Positions 8,060 to 15,155 of a DNA stretch of 61,782 nucleotides are shown here, piece after piece. The translations under genes were made by a program, and so were the position numbers. Numbering within the stretch: the first letter of the stretch is position 1; each line of letters begins with the position of its first letter. Source of the stretch: a virus. The notes beneath the pieces were generated by a model that saw only the letters and a program-made list of their open reading frames with translations, made no database searches and was not told the origin of the DNA. Location of the stretch: IMG/VR virus record IMGVR_UViG_3300023174_000175, positions 1-61,782 of that record, one strand, 5' to 3'.

Positions 8060-9041
8060 TTAACCCTTTACCTATTGCTTCAACAACTGGGATTGTTATT
8101 GTTCTGCCCAATCGTTCGTATCTGACATTATCGGAAACCAATGAACCATCTTCGTAATACTTAGTGAACTCATCTGGTAAACCCTGTAGCCGTTCACATT
8201 CCAACGGGGTAAGCCTACGGATGGCTACAGTTTTGCCGTCATCAATAGCAACTCCGTGCCTATCCTGAGCCGTTAAAGTAAATGCTGATTCGTTATGTTC
8301 TTTAAACCTGCGACCATTTTGGCGTTTCTCGGCACGGTTAACTGTCAAGACGGGTTTGACGGTAACAAACGGAACATTGCCACCACCTGTTCCCATTTGG
8401 GCTAAAAGAGTTGGGGATGTTGCTCCAAAGTATCGAAATCCGTTATCTCTTCGGCTCCATTGAGCAATTCCGTTTTCTGGTTCAACTTCGACAACATTCG
8501 CTGTACCTGTTCTTCCGATAGGAAATACTTTGGGTCGGGGTTTTCCTCTAAGATTTGCGACAAGGAAAATGCGTTCTCGGTGTTGTGGGACTCCAAAGTT
8601 TTCGCTGTTAAGCAATTCCCACTGGCAGTCATACCCCATCTCATCCAAGACTCCGAGGATAACTGCGAAAGTTGTTCCATTGTCGTGGTTGAGGAGTCCT
8701 TTGACATTCTCAAAAAGGATGTACGGAATTCGCTTATCTCTGGCAAGTCGGAACATTTCAAAAGCCAAAGTACCTCTTGTGTCTTCCAAAGAGAATCCAG
8801 TTCTTTTTCCTGCAACTGAGAAAGTTGCACAAGGAAATCCTCCAACGATGAGGTCGGCATCAGGGAGGTCGCTGGCGGAAATAGTCCGAACATCTCTTCC
8901 ATCTGGTTGTTCGCCAAATTGTCGTTCATAAATCCTCCGTGGTGCTTTTTCCCATTCGTTTGCCCATACACAAGTATGACCAGTGCGTTCCAGCCCTAGC
9001 CGAAACGCACCGATACCTGCAAAAAGTTCAATAAATTTCAT
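8046..9041 (-). CDS. C5-cytosine DNA methyltransferase family protein, predicted carboxymethyltransferase
   Basis: 331 residues, normal length for the family. Motifs in order: I ELFAGIGAFRLGLE, IV GGFPCATFS with the catalytic Cys, VI ENVKG, VIII NFGVPQHRERIF, then a short target-recognition region, and a C-terminal motif IX-X region ending RYERLGRTITIPVVEAIGKGL. Motif X normally reads GN(A/S)V.VP; here the Asn is Arg (codon 8103-8105). Engineered M.MpeI with Asn-to-Lys at this position is reported to use carboxy-SAM. With the coupled CmoA-like gene this suggests 5-carboxymethylcytosine formation. Modification would protect phage DNA from host nucleases. Ordinary methylation remains possible. 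Confidence 0.9.
   Translation of the reverse strand: MKFIELFAGIGAFRLGLERTGHTCVWANEWEKAPRRIYERQFGEQPDGRDVRTISASDLPDADLIVGGFPCATFSVAGKRTGFSLEDTRGTLAFEMFRLARDKRIPYILFENVKGLLNHDNGTTFAVILGVLDEMGYDCQWELLNSENFGVPQHRERIFLVANLRGKPRPKVFPIGRTGTANVVEVEPENGIAQWSRRDNGFRYFGATSPTLLAQMGTGGGNVPFVTVKPVLTVNRAEKRQNGRRFKEHNESAFTLTAQDRHGVAIDDGKTVAIRRLTPLECERLQGLPDEFTKYYEDGSLVSDNVRYERLGRTITIPVVEAIGKGLNVFF
8402..8971 (-). other. 189-codon overlapping reading frame inside the cytosine methyltransferase gene
   Basis: A +1-frame reading on the same strand is open for 189 codons inside the methyltransferase gene. Its C-terminal part (MRWGMTASGNCLTAKTLES, FSLSQILEE, PKYFLSEEQVQRMLSKL) resembles, from memory, small phage proteins with T-S-E-x-P-N, S-L-S-x-I-L-E, YFLS and GILRRA-type segments. 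The T-L-E-S-H-N part is what motif VIII NFGVPQHRERIF yields when read one base on. Either both frames are used, or the apparent family is a by-product of conserved motif VIII. No clear ribosome site was seen. Confidence 0.35.
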
Positions 9042-9217
9042 TGACCAATTTGTTCAATTTTTGTTGCTTGAACTGGTGGCGACCATGTTGACCAAGCATC
9101 GGAACGAAACGCAATTCGTCCAATGTCGGTGCCCCATGTTGTGACAAGGATTTGTGAACCGTCAACCATGTCAAAAATGTAGTTGCGTCCAACTGCTGTT
9201 TCTTCTTGTTCGCTCAT
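9038..9217 (-). CDS. Small hypothetical protein upstream of the DNA methyltransferase
   Basis: 59 residues. It starts with ATG overlapping the upstream stop (TAATG) and its own stop overlaps the methyltransferase start (ATGA), so it is coupled on both sides. The sequence is acidic at the N-terminus (MSEQEETAVGR) with a beta-rich core (YIFDMVDGSQILVTTWGTD). No family recognised. Position suggests an accessory factor for DNA modification or simply a coupling leader. Confidence 0.7.
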   Translation of the reverse strand: MSEQEETAVGRNYIFDMVDGSQILVTTWGTDIGRIAFRSDAWSTWSPPVQATKIEQIGQ

Positions 9218-9345
9218 TATTTTTGTCCTGCCTTATGATTTTTGCGTTCCATCTCAATAAGTGAAACGGCTTCTTCCATGGTTATTAAATCTTCTTGTTG
9301 AGATTTAATAATGTCTATGATTAATTGAATTAATTTTGAACTCAA
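9217..9345 (-). CDS. Small hypothetical helical protein, TTG start
   Basis: 42 residues from a TTG preceded by a strong GGAAGGAC ribosome site and the shared promoter element at 9346-9400. It is predicted to be all helical and amphipathic (SSKLIQLIIDIIKSQQEDL). It is the first gene of the modification operon. No function recognised. Confidence 0.6.
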   Translation of the reverse strand: MSSKLIQLIIDIIKSQQEDLITMEEAVSLIEMERKNHKAGQK

Positions 9346-9400
9346 TTTTTCGTCCTTCCTGTTTGGGGTATTGCCAGACTAACACACTTAAAGGTTAGTT
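9346..9400 (-). promoter_or_regulatory. Phage early promoter element (modification operon)
   Basis: Minus-strand copy of the recurrent element: AACTAACC, AAGTGTGTTAGTCT and an AGGAAGGAC leader before the TTG start at 9345. It is the most divergent copy (CTAACC for CTAAACC and a weak -10). Confidence 0.55.
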
Positions 9401-9653
9401 ACAATTCTTTGGGTTTATTGTCATCTTTAGCCTGACATTTGCAATTATCACTTTCGCAACCGCCAACAACATCCCAATCAAACATGTCCCACTCAACAAC
9501 TTTAGGCTCACGCTTAGGGAGGCTATTGCGAATCCAACTCAAAGCCGTCATAACCAACGCAATCCAACCAAGAATTTGAACAGTGTATTCATGCCAATAA
9601 AAAGCCAAACCAACAATTGTGCCATTGACCGCAAACTTAAAATAACCGTACAT
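9399..9653 (-). CDS. Small membrane protein with cysteine-rich tail
   Basis: 84 residues. Two hydrophobic segments around residues 5-22 and 27-42 (IVGLAFYW, ILGWIALVMTALSWI) suggest a membrane hairpin or a single segment. The acidic C-terminal tail contains C-E-S-D-N-C-K-C, a possible metal site. It starts at the last base of the SSB gene. Role unknown. Confidence 0.8.
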   Translation of the reverse strand: MYGYFKFAVNGTIVGLAFYWHEYTVQILGWIALVMTALSWIRNSLPKREPKVVEWDMFDWDVVGGCESDNCKCQAKDDNKPKEL

Positions 9654-10072
9654 TAGAACGGAAATTCTTCAGACGGTGCAGGTGTAGCCCAAGGGTCAAC
9701 TTCTTTAGAACGATTAGAACCCGAACCCTTATTAATACTCACAGGGTCACGCTTCAAATCAACTGCAACATTGTAAGCCTGAATTTGCATAGCCCCACCT
9801 TTGTTGCCTTCTTTGTTTTCCCATTCTTTCCAAGATGCCTTGCCGTAAACAACAACGGGGGAACCCTTGGTCAAAGATTCAGCAACATTTTCGCCCAACT
9901 TGTCCCAAGCAGAAACACGCCAAGCCGTTACATCGGTTGATTCCCAACCAGAATCTGTTTTCTTAGATGTTGAAGTTAGAACTGTAAAAGTTGCTACAGC
10001 CTTACCTTCTTTAGTAAATCGCAACTCAGGGTCGCCAGCAAGATTCCCGATTACGGTTACATTTGCACTCAT
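9653..10072 (-). CDS. ssb: Single-stranded DNA-binding protein
   Basis: 139 residues with an OB-fold: MSANVTVIGNLAGDPELRFTKEGKAVATF at the start, then TDVTAWRVSAWDKLGENVAESLTKGSPVVVYGKASWKEW. The C-terminus ends in the acidic tip EEFPF that recruits partner proteins in the SSB family. It coats single-stranded DNA during replication and recombination, probably together with the ERF annealase and RusA-like resolvase of the distant block at 24558-29257. It overlaps the WhiB-like gene by 4 bases. Confidence 0.97.
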   Translation of the reverse strand: MSANVTVIGNLAGDPELRFTKEGKAVATFTVLTSTSKKTDSGWESTDVTAWRVSAWDKLGENVAESLTKGSPVVVYGKASWKEWENKEGNKGGAMQIQAYNVAVDLKRDPVSINKGSGSNRSKEVDPWATPAPSEEFPF

Positions 10073-10401
10073 TCGTTTTCCTTTTCCTTTTGGAGTTCTT
10101 TAATCAAAGCCCTTTTTTCACGGGCTTTAATTGCTTGAGGTGTTGTTGACAAAAACTCAAAAATTGGTTTTGCAACAATTCCCCTAGTCTTTCTTATCAC
10201 TTTTCGTTGCGGATAGGTAGTACCGCCCCAAATTCCTTGAACATCAGTTTGTACAGCGTACTCCAAGCATTCCTCAAGGAAGTGACATTTTTTGCAAATT
10301 TCCATTGCATCACGGTTTGCTCGTATAAGCGAACCATCTGGAAACCACATCTCTGGGTCAACTTGGGCACAAAGTTGCGACCCATCAAACTTTGGGTACA
10401 A
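10069..10401 (-). CDS. WhiB-family iron-sulfur transcription factor
   Basis: 110 residues. Four Cys in the WhiB pattern: LCAQVDPEMWFPDG, then ICKKCHFLEECLEYAV, followed by the turn VQGIWGGTTYPQRK and a basic C-terminus. WhiB proteins bind a 4Fe-4S cluster and the sigma factor's region 4, altering promoter choice. They are essentially restricted to Actinobacteria and their phages, so this is the best host indicator in the window. It may act on the repeated phage promoters. It lies one base downstream of the preceding gene's stop. Confidence 0.95.
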   Translation of the reverse strand: MYPKFDGSQLCAQVDPEMWFPDGSLIRANRDAMEICKKCHFLEECLEYAVQTDVQGIWGGTTYPQRKVIRKTRGIVAKPIFEFLSTTPQAIKAREKRALIKELQKEKENE

Positions 10402-10665
10402 CTAATCTTCCTCTTCTTCTGAAGATAAGATTTCGTCCAACTCAGATTGTGATTTTGCCAGAATCCCAACATGATGCCACGGTGGTGCCTTGTCATCGGT
10501 TAAAGTAACGGTGTAATACTCACCATTAATTGCAACCCATTCCGTTGCCAAAACCCACGCTGTTGAAAGTGCCCCTTCAGGAAACATTTCTTTTTGGATT
10601 TCGTACAGCATGTTGTCCACGGGGGACTTTTCTGACGCTTCAACAGCATCATCATCTTTTGGCAT
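10402..10665 (-). CDS. Hypothetical actinophage protein
   Basis: 87 residues, acidic at both ends (MPKDDDAVEASEK and LSSEEEED). The central part (STAWVLATEWVAINGEYYTVTLTDDKAPPWHHVGIL) resembles, from memory, small proteins common near WhiB genes in actinophages. The function is not known. It directly abuts the WhiB gene. Confidence 0.8.
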   Translation of the reverse strand: MPKDDDAVEASEKSPVDNMLYEIQKEMFPEGALSTAWVLATEWVAINGEYYTVTLTDDKAPPWHHVGILAKSQSELDEILSSEEEED

Positions 10666-10674
10666 GCACCTATT

Positions 10675-10803
10675 CTATTGTTTGTCCTTCAAGTTCTTAA
10701 GCAACTCGCAAGTTGAGCATTTTCCCAATTTCAACATTGGCTCCCAAACACGATGCCCACAATCGGGACAATCAACAATTTTGGTGTCGGGCAATTCCGA
10801 CAT
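10675..10803 (-). CDS. Zinc-ribbon microprotein
   Basis: 42 residues from ATG 10803, two bases after the upstream stop. It contains CPDCGHRVW and CSTC about 17 residues apart, a typical four-Cys zinc ribbon, and a Lys-rich tail. It is too small for any enzyme; likely a nucleic-acid or protein-binding adaptor. Confidence 0.75.
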   Translation of the reverse strand: MSELPDTKIVDCPDCGHRVWEPMLKLGKCSTCELLKNLKDKQ

Positions 10804-10805
10804 AA

Positions 10806-11285
10806 TTAATACCAGCCCTGCCGATTATGAAAATCTAACGCTGAACATGGTGTGCCGTAACGATTTTGGATGTAACCAATTCCCCAACGGATTTGGGTTT
10901 TGCCGTTCGTAAGGTAATCGGCACCAGCAGAACGCATTTTTGATGCAGGTAACGCTTGTGGAATGCCATGGGCACCTGAACTGGAATTGTGTGCCCGTGG
11001 ATTCCAGCCTGATTCCTGATTCCACAATTTCACCAAGCAAGAATGTTGGTGTGAACTCCAACCCCGTTTAACGCCCTGAGAACGGGCATAGGAGCGTAAA
11101 GAAACCTTTACTGGTGGCTTTGTATGGGCAATTACTGAAACTGCCTGAGATTTGTTTTTAGCATCGTATTTGGCTAGGGCAACTGCGTCCGAGTATTCCA
11201 ATGAGCCACAAAACCCAATTGCCAAAAATACTAAAAATGCGTAAAAGGTATTTACAACCGCTTTTCCTCGTTTGGTTAATTTCAT
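10806..11285 (-). CDS. Exported transglycosylase-like protein
   Basis: 159 residues. An N-terminal basic stretch plus hydrophobic segment (residues 10-30) act as a signal or membrane anchor. The C-terminal ~85 residues (CLVKLWNQESGWNPRAHNSSSGAHGIPQ, then GADYLTNGKTQIRWGIGYIQNRYG) match lysozyme-like transglycosylase domains of actinobacterial surface proteins; the Glu in NQESGW is the likely catalytic acid. It would cut peptidoglycan glycan strands. It sits in the early region, well away from holin and endolysin, so it may serve envelope remodelling rather than final lysis. Confidence 0.85.
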   Translation of the reverse strand: MKLTKRGKAVVNTFYAFLVFLAIGFCGSLEYSDAVALAKYDAKNKSQAVSVIAHTKPPVKVSLRSYARSQGVKRGWSSHQHSCLVKLWNQESGWNPRAHNSSSGAHGIPQALPASKMRSAGADYLTNGKTQIRWGIGYIQNRYGTPCSALDFHNRQGWY

Positions 11286-11842
11286 GATTCCTCCGTGTGT
11301 CCACAGTTGCTACATGTGTGAATGCGTTTCTTACGCCCGTGAGGGCTTGTCTGACGCTCGTTGACGAACTCAGGTAACACATACACCGCAGAACGACTGC
11401 GTTTTTCTACTAGGCGATTTATTCGGTTTTCTAGGTGCAGAACCGACAACACACTTGTTGCTTGACCATGATGCCAGCCAAAGTGGGAAGCCAACTCTTT
11501 CCAAGTTAAGCCCAGAATACCAGCACCAGCCAACGCCTTAATTGTGTCTTTTTGTCGCTTACTGGTTGTACCGTCCAAATCTTCAGCAATAGCACGGGCT
11601 TTAGAAGTTTCAGAACCTGACCAGCCCGAAGTGTCGGCGTATGGCAAAAGTGGGAAATCTGCATTAAAATTATTTGCGACCCAATCTGTTTGTGGGGTTA
11701 ACGCATTGACGAACTGCTCTAGTGCTTCAAAGCGTCCACAATCGGAGCAGACACGGGTTTTATTATCTGTCCGAGATAGGGCTGGTGGAACTTTACTGAT
11801 GTCGCCACATCGGGGACATTTGAATGGGGGTTGCTGGGTCAT
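11282..11842 (-). CDS. Zinc-finger winged-helix DNA-binding protein
   Basis: 186 residues. An N-terminal zinc ribbon has CPRCGD and CSDCG. The centre (KDTIKALAGAGILGLTWKELASHFGWHHGQATSVLSVLHLENRINRL) reads as a winged-helix domain. A second C-S-N-C-G pair lies near the C-terminus. Probably a transcriptional regulator of early genes. The 4-base overlap with the transglycosylase gene implies co-expression. Confidence 0.8.
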   Translation of the reverse strand: MTQQPPFKCPRCGDISKVPPALSRTDNKTRVCSDCGRFEALEQFVNALTPQTDWVANNFNADFPLLPYADTSGWSGSETSKARAIAEDLDGTTSKRQKDTIKALAGAGILGLTWKELASHFGWHHGQATSVLSVLHLENRINRLVEKRSRSAVYVLPEFVNERQTSPHGRKKRIHTCSNCGHTEES

Positions 11843-11843
11843 G

Positions 11844-12005
11844 TTAAACGCCTACTGCTTTCAGTTCGTAGCCTTCATACTTAAAAGCCCAATCAGCCGA
11901 GTATGAATGATTTTTGTGGATGTATGCGAGAACCCCTATCCAATCGTCAAATAATTGAATAGGTTTTCCGTCACGAAATAGTTGGTATTTTATTTGCTCT
12001 GACAT
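11844..12005 (-). CDS. Small hypothetical protein
   Basis: 53 residues from the MSEQIKYQLF Met, chosen because GGAAGGAAAAAC precedes it; an upstream in-frame start lacks a ribosome site. It begins YQLFRDGKPIQLFDDWIGVLAYIH, a short alpha/beta protein seen in other phages with no known role. Confidence 0.75.
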   Translation of the reverse strand: MSEQIKYQLFRDGKPIQLFDDWIGVLAYIHKNHSYSADWAFKYEGYELKAVGV

Positions 12006-12016
12006 GTTTTTCCTTC

Positions 12017-12346
12017 CTAGTAGGTTCCGACTGGAGATTGACCAAGTTGCTGACCTGACCAAATGTTTTGTGCGAACTTGTAGTCATTGATTCGGATTGA
12101 CCACCAGCCACCGTAAGATTCGTAAATTTTCAACTTTCGTGAAAACGCAATGCCATCGAATTCATCTTCAACTGGCACCACATAGTCGGCGTAACTGGTA
12201 GATTCGCCAACGAATTTTTTCGCAAGTTTTCGCAACTTGACGCTTTTTTCGGTGACACCTACGACTTTGTAGAAATCATAAAATGTCGCATCGTATCCGT
12301 ATGAGGCATAGAGAATGTCCCCCACGGCTGGCTTTTGATTTTCCAT
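12017..12346 (-). CDS. Hypothetical protein (SH3-like beta protein)
   Basis: 109 residues from the MENQKPAVGD Met (12346), which follows AGGAAGGACAAAAA. The start VGDILYASYGYDATFYDFYKVVGVTEKSVKLR suggests a small beta-barrel. No family assigned. Expressed from its own promoter element at 12351-12406. Confidence 0.8.
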   Translation of the reverse strand: MENQKPAVGDILYASYGYDATFYDFYKVVGVTEKSVKLRKLAKKFVGESTSYADYVVPVEDEFDGIAFSRKLKIYESYGGWWSIRINDYKFAQNIWSGQQLGQSPVGTY

Positions 12347-12350
12347 TTTT

Positions 12351-12406
12351 TGTCCTTCCTTTTTGCTTACACTTAATTGTAACACACTTTTGGTTTAGTT
12401 ATTACC
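12351..12406 (-). promoter_or_regulatory. Phage early promoter element
   Basis: TAATAA, 17 bases, then TACAAT, with CTAAACC inside the spacer and extended -10 TGTGTTACAAT; then a GGAAGGAC leader to the start at 12346. The -35 end doubles as the last codons (G-N-N-stop) of the upstream gene. Confidence 0.7.
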
Positions 12407-12700
12407 ATTGAAAACTGCTTGATTGTTTGGGAATTCCCGAACAAACGCTTGCCCAGCCACAACCTCTTCAGGGATTTCTTGAATCTTTACAACATCATCA
12501 CCAAAAACGGATTTTAGGAACTGCGATGCTTCGTAATCTTCTTCAAGGTAAATGACTTTTGCAAAATCATCTATGTAGCCAAAACCAGTTCCAAAGTTAA
12601 ACGCTTTAGGGAACTTCTCTAGCGACACCGCTAACCACCCGTGGCTATCGTCCGAAATAAACTTCATACCTACTTCACTTGCTTTTGCTTTTGCATTCAT
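12395..12700 (-). CDS. Hypothetical acidic protein
   Basis: 101 residues from the MNAKAKASEV Met, preceded by AGGAAGGACAGAGC. Mixed alpha/beta with an acidic centre (YLEEDYEASQFLKSVFGDDVVKIQEIPEEVV). No family recognised. It has its own promoter element upstream, and its last three codons overlap the next promoter. Confidence 0.8.
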   Translation of the reverse strand: MNAKAKASEVGMKFISDDSHGWLAVSLEKFPKAFNFGTGFGYIDDFAKVIYLEEDYEASQFLKSVFGDDVVKIQEIPEEVVAGQAFVREFPNNQAVFNGNN

Positions 12701-12754
12701 GCTCTGTCCTTCCTGACACTTTAATTGTAACACACTTTAAGTTTACTTTTTACC
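12701..12754 (-). promoter_or_regulatory. Phage early promoter element
   Basis: TAAAAA, 17 bases, TACAAT; extended -10 TGTGTTACAATT and an AGGAAGGAC leader. The operator-like core is GTAAACTT here rather than CTAAACC. Confidence 0.7.
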
Positions 12755-12755
12755 A

Positions 12756-13691
12756 CTAGATTTCCCCACGCAAACGCTTCCAAGATTCACGAGCATCCAA
12801 AGTTTTTTTAACTCGCTTGGCAACCTTCTTGTCCAAGTCGGCACGAACCGCGTCAACTGATACACCATGTTTACCAGCAAGGGCTGACAAAATGTTTTCC
12901 AAAGATTCTTGAATAACCGCAACCTCATCTTCAGGCTTGTTGCTTTTCCAAAGAGCCAACGATTCAGATTTGTCAACATACCAAATCCGAGCCGTCCGTT
13001 CGGTTTTCAACTCTTCCACCACAAACTTGTCATTTCGCTTGTAGCCATCCGAAACCAAAAGTTCCGAACCGTCAACTGTTGGAGCCGATGCAATTCGTTT
13101 TGCTTCACGAACCTTTTTGGCTTCAGCCCGTTCAGCCTTCCGTGCTTCCTTTTCCAACTTTTCCTCAGTGACAATCACTGATGGACGGTTAAGAACTTCG
13201 GCAGGAGCCGATGGATAACACACGGTACAAGCATCTTGACCAGCATCCGACACAATGTCTTCTTCAGGTGAGCCACTGTATTGAACCAACCACTGATAAT
13301 GAGTTGATGGAAAACATGTTGAACAGTTTTGGTTTTTGTGAACATGCCCGTTGGTGTTGGTAACTAAGTAAGCCCGTGTCCATTTGTGCTGAAGATAAAT
13401 TGCGTTCAAGTTGTTGATGCGGATTCCGATTTCATTTGCCTCGGCTCGTGCCTGTCGGTACTTTGCAATGATTTCTTGAACGCGAGTGTTATCTGGACTC
13501 ACGCTGTCAATTACGCTTCCGATTGATTCGCTGTAAACCCGTTCAAATTTGATAATTTCGTATTTGGCATTAGCAGACCAATAAATTTCTGAGGTGTATC
13601 GTTCAATTTGAGATTGTGCCCCAGCAAGTTTGAATAGTTCTTCTGCAATTGCTGTATCGGTAGCAACTGCGAGGGTTTTTATGTCGGTCAT
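12756..13691 (-). CDS. Conserved hypothetical phage protein with paired cysteines
   Basis: 311 residues. The centre contains NGHVHKNQNCSTCFP and GQDACTVCYPSAPAEVLN, a CxxC pair arrangement that I recall from many actinobacterial and phage proteins of unknown role. The N-terminal 100 residues are helical; residues 180-215 form a charged coiled coil (EEKLEKEARKAERAEAKKVREAKR). The C-terminus is basic. Possibly a nucleic-acid-associated zinc protein. Transcribed from its own promoter element (13692-13749). Confidence 0.85.
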   Translation of the reverse strand: MTDIKTLAVATDTAIAEELFKLAGAQSQIERYTSEIYWSANAKYEIIKFERVYSESIGSVIDSVSPDNTRVQEIIAKYRQARAEANEIGIRINNLNAIYLQHKWTRAYLVTNTNGHVHKNQNCSTCFPSTHYQWLVQYSGSPEEDIVSDAGQDACTVCYPSAPAEVLNRPSVIVTEEKLEKEARKAERAEAKKVREAKRIASAPTVDGSELLVSDGYKRNDKFVVEELKTERTARIWYVDKSESLALWKSNKPEDEVAVIQESLENILSALAGKHGVSVDAVRADLDKKVAKRVKKTLDARESWKRLRGEI

Positions 13692-13749
13692 GATTTGTCC
13701 TTCCTGTTGACACTTTCAGTGTAACACACTTTTGGTTTAGTTTTGACCA
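13692..13749 (-). promoter_or_regulatory. Phage early promoter element
   Basis: TCAAAA, 17-base spacer containing CTAAACC, TACACT with TGTGT before it, then an AGGAAGGAC leader to ATG 13691. Confidence 0.7.
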
Positions 13750-13974
13750 TTACGCAAGATTGACCCTGCGTAACGATGCACACGGATACGGTTGCCTTGA
13801 TTCGACATCGCCGATTACTTGCTTGCACTGGATACAAAACCCGTCAACATTTTTGTGTCGCTCTAAATGGCTTTGTTGAACTTCTGCATAAGTCGGCAGT
13901 TTTTCTTTTGGCTTTCGCTTTTGAACGCCGTACTGCTTGAGAAGTTCTTCCCTAGACAATTTGGTTTTTGTCAT
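13750..13974 (-). CDS. Small zinc-binding hypothetical protein
   Basis: 74 residues. A basic N-terminus (MTKTKLSREELLKQYGVQKRKPKEK) precedes FCIQCKQVIGDVESRQPYPCASL, which could hold a metal with its three Cys plus an upstream His. It is the first gene of the leftward early operon, with AGGAGGTAGG immediately before ATG. Confidence 0.8.
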   Translation of the reverse strand: MTKTKLSREELLKQYGVQKRKPKEKLPTYAEVQQSHLERHKNVDGFCIQCKQVIGDVESRQPYPCASLRRVNLA

Positions 13975-14114
13975 TCCTACCTCCTACTACCATTATACCA
14001 CAACTTTGGTTTAGTTTTAACCATTGGTATTAAAGGGTTTTTGGCACACCTAAACTAAACCTCCGATTTCATAATTGTCAGTGAACCTGCTACAATGGTT
14101 ATGTGGGAGAAAAC
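13975..14114. promoter_or_regulatory. Divergent early promoter region
   Basis: On the minus strand TTAAAA, 17 bases including CTAAACC, then TATAAT, with an AGGAGGTAG ribosome site. On the plus strand TTGTCA, 17 bases, TACAAT, then GGGAGA before ATG 14115. Two more CTAAACY-like words lie between. This is the main divergent control point between leftward and rightward early transcription. Confidence 0.65.
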
Positions 14115-14906
14115 ATGACAAAGCAAGTTCGATGGAAATGCCCATCGTGTAACAGTGGTGTTTTGAACTCGTCACGCCCACGCATGAATGATGTCAAACG
14201 ATACTGTTTGCCGTGTTCTTCAAAGTCTGGGGTGCTGGTTCAGCGAATCGCACCTGCACTTGAAAAACAGCGTGACGCATCAAAAACCAAACAAGTGGCA
14301 AAGCAAACTGCCAAACGACAAAAAGAATCTGCCAAACGAAAAAAGCAAAATGAGCGAGATAAAGCCCAGCGAGCAATTTGGCGTGAGCAACGATTGACCG
14401 CCGAACGGGAAAAGAAAATTGCTAAAGCCGAATTGAACTGGGTTGGCGATTTGAACATTCCTAAAGAAGCCGTGAGGCTTTGGAAATTGTTGGAACCGTA
14501 TCACCGTGGTCGGGCGTTACCGCCGATTGAGATTCGGGACAACAACTACAGGGGAAACTTAGGTTGGGCACATGTTAGCCAATCGTGGCGTGGCATCGTG
14601 GTCAAAAAGCAAAGCAATGAATCTGCGACTTGGATGTTGTTGCTACACGAATTGACGCACATGGCTGTTGGCGTTCGATACCCGAATGGTCGCAGTGGTC
14701 GTTGTTCGGCACACGATGAAACTTTTTACAAAGCGATGAAAGATGTGACGGAACGGCGATGGAAAACTAGAATCTCATTTTATGAAGTCACCAAGTATGG
14801 CTACATTGTGGATGGCATAATTGGAAGCCAACTACGCAAACAAGGTGTGGTGAAATTCCCACCACGCTACAAGACCAAGAAGCAAATAATGGAAGAGGTT
14901 GCATGA
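14115..14906 (+). CDS. Zinc-ribbon and metallopeptidase-like protein
   Basis: 263 residues from ATG 14115, supported by GGGAGA; a GTG 12 bases upstream is unlikely. It opens with a zinc ribbon (CPSCNSG, then YCLPCSS), followed by a long Lys/Arg/Glu coiled coil (residues 50-110), then a metallopeptidase-type centre LLLHELTHMAVG with a later His in CSAHDETFY. The fold order resembles SprT-like or WLM proteins. It may act on DNA-bound or host regulatory proteins early in infection. It is the first rightward gene. It carries no copy of the cargo motif. Confidence 0.85.
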   Translation: MTKQVRWKCPSCNSGVLNSSRPRMNDVKRYCLPCSSKSGVLVQRIAPALEKQRDASKTKQVAKQTAKRQKESAKRKKQNERDKAQRAIWREQRLTAEREKKIAKAELNWVGDLNIPKEAVRLWKLLEPYHRGRALPPIEIRDNNYRGNLGWAHVSQSWRGIVVKKQSNESATWMLLLHELTHMAVGVRYPNGRSGRCSAHDETFYKAMKDVTERRWKTRISFYEVTKYGYIVDGIIGSQLRKQGVVKFPPRYKTKKQIMEEVA

Positions 14907-15121
14907 GGCTTTATCACGGTGACGACATGAATCGAACTCCCCGACAATACGAAGCAAAACCTATTGGCTACAACTTTATGTGCCGATACAATCCCCGAAC
15001 AAAAACTTGGGCGTGTTGGAAAGTTGATGGGATGGGTAATCCTGTTCCGCAACTCAATGGCGAAATTGAAAAAGTGTTTAGTACCAAGAGCGAAATGGTT
15101 AATTTTGTTTTTGGCATGTAG
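14903..15121 (+). CDS. Small hypothetical protein
   Basis: 72 residues, starting by 4-base overlap with the upstream stop. It contains GYNFMCRYNPRTKTWACWKVDG and a KSEMVNFVFGM end. A Met at residue 9 is an alternative start. No family recognised. Confidence 0.7.
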   Translation: MRLYHGDDMNRTPRQYEAKPIGYNFMCRYNPRTKTWACWKVDGMGNPVPQLNGEIEKVFSTKSEMVNFVFGM

Positions 15122-15155
15122 CCGTGGTAGCGTATACACAACAGGAAGGACGGGC

